64,000 bases of DNA, taken from assembly GCF_964204645.1 (NCBI RefSeq), contig NC_134027.1, positions 15,736,485-15,800,484 on the forward strand, given 5' to 3'. This stretch comes from Tubulanus polymorphus (lineage: Eukaryota > Nemertea > Palaeonemertea > Tubulaniformes > Tubulanidae). Position numbers and translations under genes: made by a program. Positions 53,947-64,000 of this stretch are shown piece after piece; positions within the stretch are counted from its first letter, which is position 1; the number at the start of each line of letters is the position of its first letter. The notes beneath the pieces were generated by a model. That model saw only the letters and a program-made list of their open reading frames with translations, was not told the DNA's origin and did not search any database.

Positions 53947-55296
53947 ATAGTGAAGTATTCACACGCAGAATAGCTAATTGATTTGAGCCATGTGATTAAA
54001 TTTGGCCAGGCCTTCTCTGACCTGCTGACATTAATAGTCAATGTGGTCACGGCTTGTGTACCAGAAATCATTGTAGGCCTGTACATTTTGCTGTTCGTAG
54101 GTTAGGTATACCGATTTCTCCATTCTTGACTGATAAGTGTACAGTATAGCGTACGCATTATACAATTGTTCCAATGGGAATAGGGCCTATTGATTGGGCT
54201 TATTATTTCCTGCTTTAGAATACTGAAATAAGCCCAACGTTCATTCAAATATCCAACATCGGTGAAAGTTTGATTACTGTATACATGTACTGTAGGTTTT
54301 CATGTTGTATGAATATTTTGCAGTTCAAATGGGTATGATGCTGATTCCAATGTCGAATGCAATGTCGACCGATGTTGCACCATAGAAGATCTGATTCTTT
54401 CAACTCAAGGAAAGTGATTCAACACGATCGACATAACACTGGAATAGGTTTGCAGTTACTAACGGTTCATTTCATTTAGTCCTATGTACTTTTTAGCCAA
54501 TTTGGATTTGATTGTAATTGAAACTCTGGAACAAAAGACAAGTTGAAAAAACACAAGTTATGCTTGATTCTCATGTTCAAATTTAATTCAAATTTATTTT
54601 ATTACATCATATTTACAAAGCATATCATTGGTTCATACAGATATAAAAATTAGGACAGAACAAATATTATTACAGAATTTCCAAAAAGGCAATGAATTTC
54701 TATAACTAAATGAACATTATTTTTCTAATAACTCAGATCAAGAGTGACTTTCCCGTTTATTAGGAAACACACGCAACTAGTGGAATAGGTTTGATTTACA
54801 CACATGTTGCAGGTATCAATTCTTTATCACTATAGAATTTGTAATCCATAAAAGCCAAAATCAACATCAGCCGGAAACCCAGACCAAATCAATTCATAAT
54901 CTATTGATTGAATCTACACTACAATATATGTATTTATTCAAATATTTCAATAAAAACATTAACTTCTTAAATCTATTCTAAATCATAATACGTTCTTATC
55001 TGTAAATTCACTCAATCGATCGACTCAGCAGGTGCTTAAGATGAGTTGTTAATAGGACAGATCCATTTTTAAGCATGGTGATAATACAGTATCATGATGT
55101 TTGAATGCCAAAATAAATGCCTGGTCAAATAAATTCATATTTGTTGATTGTATGTCCGCGTATGTTCGGTTTCAAAGCTGAATCATATTTGACGTTAACA
55201 CAGTGTTTGCATATTAGGTTCGAATCTGTCAATGCATTTTATTTTATGAATCGGTATTTCAATTTACTACAATTCCCATCATTCTGAATGGCTTTG
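53947..55296. other. Non-coding gap
   Basis: About 1.3 kb of AT-rich sequence. I see no gene, RNA or clear repeat. Confidence 0.5.
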
Positions 55297-55333
55297 CAGA
55301 AAACCCGTCATCGCTGCTTAGCAGCTATATTTT
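55297..55333 (+). repeat. CAGAAAACCC repeat, copy 4
   Basis: CAGAAAACCCGTCATCGCTG, then CTTAGCAGCTATATTTT. It directly abuts the broken end of the second pPolB copy. Confidence 0.65.
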
Positions 55334-57194
55334 ATCTTTAAAATTAAATATCTTTTCACAATAATAACATTTATCTGCAAACTCAAATTCTTCTTTATCT
55401 TGTTCTGTCATTATAATTTCTATATTTTTATCTAATAGTTTACTAAATTTCATTTCATATTCAATTAACAAGTCACAAAAATGATTGATAACATTCTCAT
55501 TTCTATACCCAGAACTAATTTAAAGTGAATATTATGATTATAGAATATTATGATTAGTCAGATTTAATATATAACCCGAAAGCTGCAGCACTTTGATGAA
55601 TCTTTTTAATAGTATTTGTTATTAGAGGATCTGAATAATCAATTAAATCATTTTCATTAGAATTTAATTTCTTTCTTTTATAATATATTTCTTTTCTATC
55701 TTGGTCAGTTAATTCTTAATTTAATGATTCAAAATCTCCATATATTACAAATGTTACTTTATTTTTGTAACCATATTTTTTAAATTCTAATATTTTGCCC
55801 TTTTCATTTGGTAAAACTATTTTACAATAATCATGATTATTGCATAATTGTTTATGATTTAATAATGCACTTTCAGTTCTGAATTTAGTTATAAATTTTC
55901 TACATAGATATATTTTATTATCAAAATCATTTTGTGATTTGAAAAATAAATCGATTTGTTTAATCCACATATAATGATTCTCATAATATAATATATCTAT
56001 AACATCATTTGAATCATAATCTTTTGATAAATACAAAGGTTCTAATGTAAAATGTTTAATATTATTAACTTTTGTTTTTGGTAATTTGACTAAATCAAAC
56101 ACATTTATCTTTATATTATCATCTCTTTCTATTTTTGGGATATTTTTAATTCTAACAGGATAATTATCTATCTTATAATTATTTTCAAATGGTTTATAAT
56201 GTGTTAATCTAAAACTATGTTGTTTATAATCTTCAACTGGGTGTAAACAACTTATAATTGTCCATAGAAAACATTTATCATCAAAATTTTGTACATTTAT
56301 AACAGCATTAGTTTTAAATGGTAATTTGATATAACTTGATCCATTCATATTATCATCTTTATAATATGATAAATTATTTTCATCTATTGGTTTTGATTTA
56401 GTTAACTTATTATATTTTGTGTTATAAACATGTAAAGTCATAAATATTATTTCATCAAATATTAAACCTGATCCTTCAAAATATTTCTCTTCTATTTCAT
56501 TTTTTATTTCATTATAACATTTATCTAATCTATCATCTATATGTTGTTTTGAAATAATATGTTGTGAATGAGAATTTATATTATATATTGGTTTATCTTC
56601 AGATTTTATAAATTTAACTTTAGAAGATATGCTAATTTTAGGGTATTCAACATCAGTAATTATTTTTATAATACTTTTCATATTTTCCAAATGTTTTTTA
56701 TTTTCTTCTAATGTTTTACCTTTATGAAATTTAAACTCGATAGCTGCTGGACCAATATCACTTTTAAATGCTTCAGTTATTTCAATTTCTTTTTTATTAT
56801 CTAATGAATTAATATAACTTCTAACATCTTCCATGTATGGTCTTTTATTGTTTAATTTATTTTTTATTCTTTTAATTGTCTTCTGTTTCTTATCATTATC
56901 TCTATCAAAATAATCTTCACCTAAAATATCATTATTCATATTTCTAATAGGATTTTTAGATTTTAAATGTTCTTTATAATATCTTTTGTTACTGAATGAT
57001 TGATTACATGTATCACATTTATATATTTCTTTTTCATTCTTTAATTCATCTAATTTATTTTCTAATATATCATCTTTATATTCTAGTTTCAATTTATTTT
57101 CTAAATGTGTTTTCGTTTTATTGTGTCTTGCTTTTTGAGATTTATCTATATCAATTTTACATGTTGAACAGTAGTACTTCTTATTTGCTTCCAT
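55334..57194 (-). pseudogene. pPolB, N-terminal part (second Polinton-like copy)
   Basis: The frame starts MEANKKYYCSTCKIDIDKS (57194) with two N-terminal zinc fingers (C-x2-C...H-x4/5-H at about residues 8-31 and 59-75), a basic helical region and a domain strongly similar to 2772-3700 of the first copy. It reaches the ExoI motif YGDFESLN and stops at 55716, where an AAA codon has become TAA. Similarity continues in pieces to 55334 (ADKCYYCEKIF). At 55507-55543 a ~37-bp block is inverted relative to the first copy. Everything after the zinc/HNH-like module is missing, so the palm is absent. This copy supplies the N-terminus that the first copy lacks. Confidence 0.9.
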
Positions 57195-57230
57195 TTTAAT
57201 ATCAAATTTTTTATTAAAATTGATTTTATA

Positions 57231-57572
57231 TTATTCGAAATCTATATCATGGTGCCCTTTTTCATTCTTACCTTTGTATATGAAATAGAAATCACTAGAA
57301 CATAATTCTTCTAGATCTTCACTAGATAATCTATGAAAACTATCTGGTAAATATGTTCTGCATTTATATTTATTTCCTTTCAATCCTTCATATTCTAAGT
57401 GAATAACTAATTTATCTCCATATTTGTTAGTAATTGTTTCAATATTTGTAATTAAATATTTCATATGAATTGTTAATTCTGATACCTTCTTAAATTTATA
57501 ATCTACAGGTTTGACATTTGTAGTATCTTTAATTCTATTTAAGAATTCACTGTGTACTTGTTAACTCTCCAT
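57231..57572 (-). pseudogene. Small conserved Polinton-like protein, second copy, nonsense at codon 4
   Basis: Homologous to 6212-6550 over its whole length (KYLITNIETITNKYGDKLVIHLEYEG; LSSEDLEELCSSDFYF). The ATG at 57572 is followed after two codons by TAA, which breaks an otherwise open gene; a downstream ATG at 57464 could only give a shortened protein. It lies upstream of pPolB in this copy, in contrast to 6212-6550. Confidence 0.8.
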
Positions 57573-57631
57573 TTTAATAACATATTTTTCATTAAAATTG
57601 ATTTTAGAAGTTATTAGATTAATATTTTAAA

Positions 57632-57717
57632 AGTAATAGGGAATAAGTTGTTTCAAGTCAAAGGTTGAAGGGTCGGAAAATAAATTCGAGTGTGCGAGAA
57701 TTATTACCTATTACTTA
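57632..57717. repeat. Terminal palindrome motif, second copy
   Basis: AAGTAATAGGGAATAA and TTATTACCTATTACTT flank the conserved centre ATTCGAGTGTGCGAGAAT. Outer motif, CAAAGGTTGAA and centre are shared with 18736-19004, and both sit beyond an AATATTTTAARAG sequence at a Polinton-like end. The arms are much shorter here. Confidence 0.75.
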
Positions 57718-57848
57718 GATTCATACCGAAGTGGTAATAAACTTATTTTCCGGTAAATTGAACACCTTTTTGTTATTTTGTTATTAAATTTGGAGATATA
57801 TTCCAGGTTTATTTTTTCAAAAAATATCAACATCAGGATAACGTCGAT

Positions 57849-58059
57849 ATAACGTCTTCAAGACGTCATTCTATGACGTAGTATATTGGTTGGAATTTGG
57901 TCGTATATGTATGGCGATGTGACGTTTTATGAAGAGGTTCTATCAACTTATTAACAAAACATCTGGATTACGTCTTCATAAAACGTCATATCGCCATACA
58001 TATACGACCAAATTCCAACCAATATATGAAGTCATAGAATCACCTCTTGAAGATGTCAT
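57849..58059. mobile_element. 211-bp foldback (palindromic) element
   Basis: Arms of about 86 bp pair around a ~34-base loop (57937-57970). Both contain GACGTTTTATGAAGA-type and TATTGGTTGGAATTTGGTCG sequences. Similarity between arms is high with scattered mismatches in the outer part. No gene inside; probably a non-autonomous DNA element. Confidence 0.8.
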
Positions 58060-59486
58060 GTAAACGTTTTGGTGTTTGCTGGTTTGATTGGGGTCCACAT
58101 GGCTGCCACTTGTCTTTCTGTTTCGTGCAGTACCTTCCATTGTTCGACAAATATCTCGGCTCAGCAGAAAACAGTCATTTTGGATTTCAAACAAAGATTA
58201 TTCGAATTTTAACCGTCAAATGCAGTACATGTTGATTGTATATAGAGTAAATTAAGTTCTGTTATTCAAACACCAGCCTAGATTCGTGTATATTCTGAGG
58301 ACTAAGGAGACAGGCACACCAAAATAGGGCATGTGATATAATTACAAGAGCATACACAAAGACTGCTAATCGGAAACAATTAAAATTCGTTTTGAATTTC
58401 AACTTTTATAGGTCAGTTTAATATTTTTCATTTCCCTGGCACCCCCTGTCGAATTTTAACCACAACTTCCGGTCACCATTTGAATGATGTCCCTTCCATC
58501 AACTATCTTGGATGACGTCACTTCGTTGATATCACTTCCTACTTTTCATTCCTCCGTTCTGTAGTCTCTTAGTTTTACTACTAAAAAGGTCATATAGATG
58601 TTTTCGCATACATCATTGTCAAGATACTGATCCGCAGCAAGATTTCGTAGTAGCTAAAAAATGTTTGTAATGTTGATTTCCTGTATGCGTTGGTGGTTAT
58701 TAATGGGTGTCAGACAACAAACGTAGTAAGATGTAGTAAGCAGGTTGTTGTTTGATGCTTTGATCTATAAGCACTGACCATAAATCAGCCTGGTGTAAAA
58801 TAATTCTTTCTCGGTTCTCCTGCTGCGATATCTGGCAAACATTCAGAAATCTTTTCTTAAACTTAAGAATAGACGGAACCGTATTTGGTTGGGTCGGAAC
58901 AATGGAGTGCATTAATTTTGTGGCTGGTGAAAGGATCGCGCTGTTACTTCATGATACTCCCGAGTACTTTCTATAAAAAGAAAAACGGAAGTATGGGGAG
59001 ACATTGTTGTTTTGCTTTATCCCGTATTGTAATAAAATTAGTATAACAGTTATAGAATGATTTTAAGAATGATAATTGATCACAATGTATTACGAATCAA
59101 AAGTAATAATGATAAGTCGAAAAGAAACAATGAGTTTGTACCGTAATTTGACACGAATACTAAAGTTTCGAAAATATATTTAATTTGAGTATTCTGGATG
59201 TTAGTTGAGAACAAAGTCTCTATAATCGCTAAAGTTTTAGGTAAATTAATTTGTGTAAAATGTTAATACTAGCTCTCTGAAGATTCTTTTGTTGTATACG
59301 TCTGTTGGTAATTCGCAAAGAATAGCTGTTCTCTCAACGATGATAAGCAAGGAGTGAGTAAATCATTTCCCGTCATGACAGGAGGGTTGGAAGGAAAAAG
59401 TTATTTTAGCAAATCAGTTTAAACAAAAAAAAATAATAGTTTTTAAATAATTTTAGATCAGCGAATCATTAAGGCTAAATTCTACA
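58060..59486. other. Non-coding gap
   Basis: About 1.4 kb with no gene or repeat I can support. Confidence 0.5.
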
Positions 59487-59914
59487 TGACCAAAACAGTC
59501 ATGACAGTTAGGTTGCGGCTCATTGCCAAAAGTCGAGTGGGAGAGTCGATATTTTAAGAACCCGATTCTTTCTATAAAAGGGACCCGCAGTCTTGGGGGA
59601 GCAGACACTCGATAGAGATCGAATGGGAGGTTATATTCAAGACCTTGTTTAGAGAGTTTTGTTCGGGAAAACGGTTACCAACAAGAGTGTAGGCTAGAAA
59701 TCATTTTAAGAGCTAGGATCTGGATTGTGTTCTAGCTGGAGAGCTCAGATTAATTATTAAGGTAAATAAATTCGTTTTATTATCATTATATTCATTCAAA
59801 TTTCCGGCATTCTAGTTTTTACTTGGGTTTGTGCACGGACACATTCTCTCGCCAGGGACCGATCATTGCTTTCATTAATATACGACTAAGGAGAGGATTG
59901 TGACCGGTGTATCA
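59487..59914 (+). repeat. Probable 5' LTR of Ty3-type element
   Basis: The right edge is fixed by the primer-binding site that follows. The sequence contains a TATA box (TCTATAAAAGGG, 59571-59582) and AATAAA (about 59765). The left edge (TGACCAAAAC at 59487 or TGACAGTTAG at 59502) is a guess because no second LTR lies in the window. Confidence 0.55.
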
Positions 59915-59915
59915 T

Positions 59916-59929
59916 TGGTGCCGAAACCC
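59916..59929 (+). promoter_or_regulatory. Primer-binding site
   Basis: TGGTGCCGAAACCC directly after the LTR end, as in many Ty3-type elements. Confidence 0.65.
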
Positions 59930-60467
59930 AGTCTGTTGGTTAACGTTGATGCCAAAATCCGGTCTGTTAATTATTATGCCGAAACTCGTACTTTTAATCT
60001 ATTGTTCTGGAACCTTTTATACTGATTATTCGTTAATGAGATGTGAGATTTGAATCCTCCAACCACATAACAATCTGAAATACTGGCAGCGTTCGTGAAT
60101 CGTCGTGGGATTCAAACCCACCACTGCACGCCCATGTGTGATACCGGAGGAGTGTCGGGGACCTCTGTGGGATTCTAACCCACTAGCACCCACTGCAGGT
60201 CGACACCGATGGGGCTGCACTACAGCCATTGAGATTTGTGATTTCCCAAAACCGTCCAGCCAGGATGGGGGATCGAACCTACCTCTGTTTTTTTGGGTAA
60301 GAAATTTTTAAAATGTCATTTTAGATTAGTATTCGTTTAAAGATATATAATGTCGACAGGAGGGGGATGACGTACGGCGCACGTGGTTCACGGGAACGAC
60401 CCGCTGTAAGCAACGACACTGTTCTGCTGGCCCTCTCTGGCCTTCGCGAACAGGTGGACACAGCCAT
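59930..60467 (+). other. Leader of the Ty3-type element
   Basis: About 540 bases between primer-binding site and Gag. Sequences like ACCTCTGTGGGATTCTAACC repeat loosely. No coding sequence supported. Confidence 0.4.
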
Positions 60468-61463
60468 GTGGACACGGCATTCATGAATTTCTCTATGCTC
60501 CCTAAATTTACGGGACGAGACGACCAGTGCGTTTCTGATTGGTTCAAAGGATTTGACCGTTTGGCCGATCTAAGGGGTTGGGACGATGACGCTAAAAAGA
60601 AACAGTTGTATTGGTTTTTGGCTGGCCCAGCCCTAGTCTTATTTAATGATCTTCGAATTGATCAGGGTATCGATGCGACCGGTAGAAATATTGCTACTCC
60701 CTGGGAGCATATTGTTCATGCATTTTACTCACAATTTAGCCCTGCCTCGTGGGCCTTGGTTAATAAGTCGACCTTAACGATTATGAGACAGGGAGAGACA
60801 CAACCGGTAGATAGGTTTGCGGAGGAAATTGATCGATTGGCATCGAGTCTGAAATTCTCGGATCACCAGAAAAAAATTATATTGATCAATAACTCTAGGC
60901 CTGACATTTCAGTCTACCTGCTGTCGCAGTGTCCAATGACTTTCAGGGATGCATGGGAGGCAGCCAAAATGGCTGAGCACATTGAACAACGAAAGGCTCT
61001 GTCGTCTCCCAAGGTATCGCAAATTGGGACAAAACCAAATAAGGCGATAGGAGATGTCATGACTGAGCTACGGGACATGTTTCGCCAGATATTGGACACA
61101 CAAAAATCTACCCGTACTCAGCGGAATGATAGAGGTACCTACTATAGTGGAAACCGTCCATCACAAAGGTCACAAGATGGGCAGGTGCTGTGTTATCAAT
61201 GTCACGCCCCGGTCATTAAGCCAGGAATTGTCCAACTTGGCGTTACGAACAACAAAGGTCACGGGTCTCGCCAAACCGGGACGCATTCCAGCGTGATAAT
61301 CGCCGTCCAAGAAATTCTGGTAGGGGTCAGTTTCGGTCACAGAATCTTGGGCGTGGTTCCCAAGGGGTTAATCGAACACTTGGTCAGGGAAACGACGAGG
61401 CCTCATCCTATGGACCGACAAGGGTGGGGTCGCGCAATGAATGGCCAACTGAGCCCTCGCTAG
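60468..61463 (+). pseudogene. Ty3-type Gag, broken at the zinc knuckle
   Basis: The capsid-like domain is clear: MLPKFTGRDDQCVSDWFKGF, WDDDAKKKQLYWFLAGPALVLF, WEHIVHAFYSQF and the MRQGETQPVDRFAEEIDRLA stretch typical of retrotransposon Gag. The zinc knuckle starts as CYQC near residue 240, but the frame then shifts. In the neighbouring frame the expected GH...C continues with an in-frame TAA, so two lesions hit the knuckle. The remaining codons to 61463 are out of register. A very acidic frame (61424-61699) may be the original C-terminal region. Confidence 0.75.
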
Positions 61464-62499
61464 ATTCGGCAATGAGGAGTGATTTTTGGTGGGATGACAC
61501 ATATTCGGGTTATCATAGATATGACGATGACAGTCTGGCAATTGACAATTATATTTTTGATGATGATTATTATTTTGAGGACAATAGGGATGATATATTT
61601 GACATGTCATTTGATCAGGGCGACATGCTAGCTGATTCAGTTGACAATTATTTTGAACCTGAGGAAAACTGTAGTGCGTATTACTTTCATGACGATTAGT
61701 CGTTTAGATTTAGATAGGTTTGTCGGCCATCACACTCCTTCATGGGGTGCCGATGATGTTTATGACATTCAAGATTGTAACTTTGGGGACAGCTTGAGGG
61801 ACAATTCCCAGTTGTCATTAGGTGAAAATTTTCATATGGATCGGGGATCCAATTTTGAGGACATCTGGAGGGACAATTCCCAGCTACTTACGAGCATATA
61901 AATTGACACAGGAAGGTTACGTTTAGCGATCCGGTTAAATTGCAGGAGGTACGTGCTGATATGGCGTGCTCGGGTGACAATATTAGTATTGATAGGTCAC
62001 ACCCTAGAGGGGTTCATGGTCCGATGGATTCGGCGCTTTTGATCAATATAGATACCCAGCAACCTCCGAATCAGCAATACAATGATCTTGTGTCATCGGA
62101 TTCAAGTAGTAGTAATAGTCTTAATGATCAGAGTAATATGGAAACTATTTTGTCAAAGATATCTAGTCAGGAGTCAATGTCGGAGAATTTGTGTCACTCG
62201 TTTGAAAGAGGACAGAACTTTCCTGTCACCTCAAATGCCAGCAGTTTTCACCATCCAGTTGGGGATGGAATGTCCAATTAACAGGACAGAGGTCAAGTTG
62301 TCCCCACGTCTAAACCGAATATGCCAATCAATGACAATGTTGGGATAGGAGATTTGAACTCCGAGCCCCACCAACTGTTCACTGTCAGGTACAACTTCCA
62401 CCTGTTACGACGACTTTAGGTAACACGTTAACCAACGACATAGGGTCCTTTTCCAGTAGGAACAACACTATTGGACAGGAGGCTTATTCCCCGTCAATC
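61464..62499 (+). other. Gag-to-protease region, decayed
   Basis: Short frames, many rich in Asp and Ser (DDDYYFEDNRDD; SSDSSSSNSLND), probably represent the disordered end of Gag and the start of Pol. Repeats of GAGGGACAATTCCCAG lie near 61796 and 61869. No domain recognised. Confidence 0.4.
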
Positions 62500-63260
62500 A
62501 TGGCAACTGCTGCCAACCGAGTGACTGGTAGTCATTCAGGGACACCGTTAAACATTTTGATTGATACGGGTGCCGAAATTTCTGTACTGTCAAACTATTA
62601 CTTCATCAATCATCCTCAGATATCGAATGGCCCTTTGCAGGAGGGACAATTTCAGTCCGCCCGTGGGGTAGACGGTACTAAATTTGATTTAAAAGGTGTT
62701 ATTCCCGTGGATTTTGTATTAGGAAATTTGGACGTGTCACATTCTATGTACGAGGTGGATGGAGTCACCTCGGACTTTATTTCCTGTAACAAAACCAGGC
62801 AGTTATCGATTATGCTGAAAAGGTTCTCTTGTTGCCAGGCGCCGACATAATTTACTTTAGTAATGATGCCATCTTGGGAAAATCTTCGTCGGTTTAAGTC
62901 ATACGTATGACTGTTATTCCCCCTTCATGCGATGTCACCGTAGACCGTAAATGGTTAAGTGACAAGTCTCAGTCATTGATTGCGGTCTTTGAGCCTGTAA
63001 ATTATTTGAGAATGCGTGATCTCATGAGCGCAAGGTCAGTTGTTAGCGTCATGCCATCAAGGCATCGGCTTCGGGTCACGAACCCAACGTCACGAAACGT
63101 CACCCTCTTTGAAGATACGTGTTGTAGTAATTCGTGGACAGATGGGTGGTCACTTGACCGATCACTCAAAACAGAGGGGAATCAGGACAGCTTCCTCGGC
63201 CACCGGAGGTGTCTGTCACACATGTGGAAGACCCTCAGACGTCAGACGAAATTTGTAAGT
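62500..63260 (+). pseudogene. Ty3-type retropepsin and following spacer, truncated before RT
   Basis: The aspartic protease motif is LIDTGAEISVLS, followed by GVDGTKFDLKGVIPVDFVLG and a broken C-terminal part. From 62907 a frame with MTVIPPSCDVTV, LMSARSVV and LRVTNPTSRNVTLFEDT resembles the linker between protease and RT in Ty3-type Pol. No RT follows; the similarity ends near 63260. Confidence 0.7.
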
Positions 63261-64000
63261 ATAATCGAATTATTTAGAGTTTGGATCAAGATGCATACGT
63301 CCTATTGAAAATTATGAATTGTATACGGTAAGCGTCTCTTCAGTAAGTTATCAAAATATAATTACATGAGTATTGTGAAACTGTAGTATATATAACGCAT
63401 TTGCCAATGAGTTAACTCATGATCTGGGTTTAATTTAATACAGGAAATAAAGACAACCATGAATGAAAATGAATAATAGCTTGATTGTCGTGATATTGGT
63501 TTTTTGCTGCTGATTATATATGGGGCAACTACGTTGCTCTAAAAATCTTGCAACACTGAAAATATTAATGAAATAAATTGTTTTCATATTTCTAGTTAAC
63601 TACTAGAAAAGGATACCTAAGGATTTTGGAGGAATCTACGTAGCATCAGTATTACGAAGCATTTGTGAGTAAATTCCCCCTACTTTCTACCTTGTCCAAC
63701 TATCTTAACTTGAGCTCTGTTGAGTAAAACACTTCTCTTCCATAGACCAACTGGAGCAACATGATGAATGAACAAAGGAAAAGTGAATGCGAAGCTTTCT
63801 TGAGACTTCACCCTCAGGCCTAAAGTGAATTTTTGCAAAAAAGAACTATAATATACCGGTACTTGCTATTCTTTATTTCGTTAAAAACAATATAAAATGA
63901 AGTATATATCACCATTTATATAGTTATTTAAACTATGATAAATATCTCGGTTTAAACAATATAATAAGCTCTACATAATATTACGTACCGGTACTAGAGT
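63261..64000. other. Non-coding right edge
   Basis: AT-rich DNA without gene, LTR copy or repeat that I could support. Confidence 0.5.

Overview
This is a 64 kb piece of an AT-rich animal nuclear genome, most likely a marine invertebrate. It carries LINEs with endonuclease and reverse transcriptase (RT), a Bel/Pao element, a Ty3-type element, a Merlin DNA transposon, tRNA-derived SINEs, MITE-like palindromes and a Polinton (Maverick)-like element, with no bacterial gene organisation. The species cannot be fixed from the sequence. I found no single-copy host gene; almost every coding stretch belongs to a mobile element.

Layout. 1-2718: minus-strand scraps of a Polinton-like protein-primed DNA polymerase (pPolB), cut by a short LINE, then a 423-bp duplication, then a LINE RT fragment. 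2719-19004: a Polinton-like element. Its plus-strand block runs pPolB, a small conserved protein, a penton-like protein, membrane and structural proteins, the major capsid protein and a zinc-finger protein. Its minus-strand block holds the packaging ATPase, a chromodomain integrase, two conserved small proteins and an HNH endonuclease. The blocks converge on three hairpin repeats, and the right end is a 269-bp palindrome. 19005-20940: endonuclease and ORF1 remains of a LINE. 20941-21234: SINE. 21381-23173: Merlin transposon with identical 102-bp inverted repeats and an intact transposase. 23617-28410 and 30890-47310: two copies of one long non-coding segment. The second copy received a Bel/Pao element (32912-38939) and a LINE (39642-46002), and the first copy preserves both empty sites. 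47991-49310: MITE-like element, degenerate repeat and an RT scrap. 49462-52558: 5'-truncated LINE with a long intact ORF2. 52559-55296: non-coding with small repeats. 55334-57718: second Polinton-like fragment on the minus strand. 57849-58059: foldback element. 59487-63260: Ty3-type LTR, Gag and protease remains.

How the genes work together. The Polinton-like set is that of a virus-like transposon: replication (pPolB), integration (integrase), DNA packaging (ATPase) and capsid (major capsid and penton-like proteins). Several genes have single in-frame stops or frameshifts while others are open, so this copy is recently dead rather than ancient. Nearly all its genes start in the same TAAATG context. 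The most unusual protein is the ORF1 of the LINE at 39642-46002, which joins a DnaJ-type J domain, a PHD finger and an SGNH hydrolase domain.
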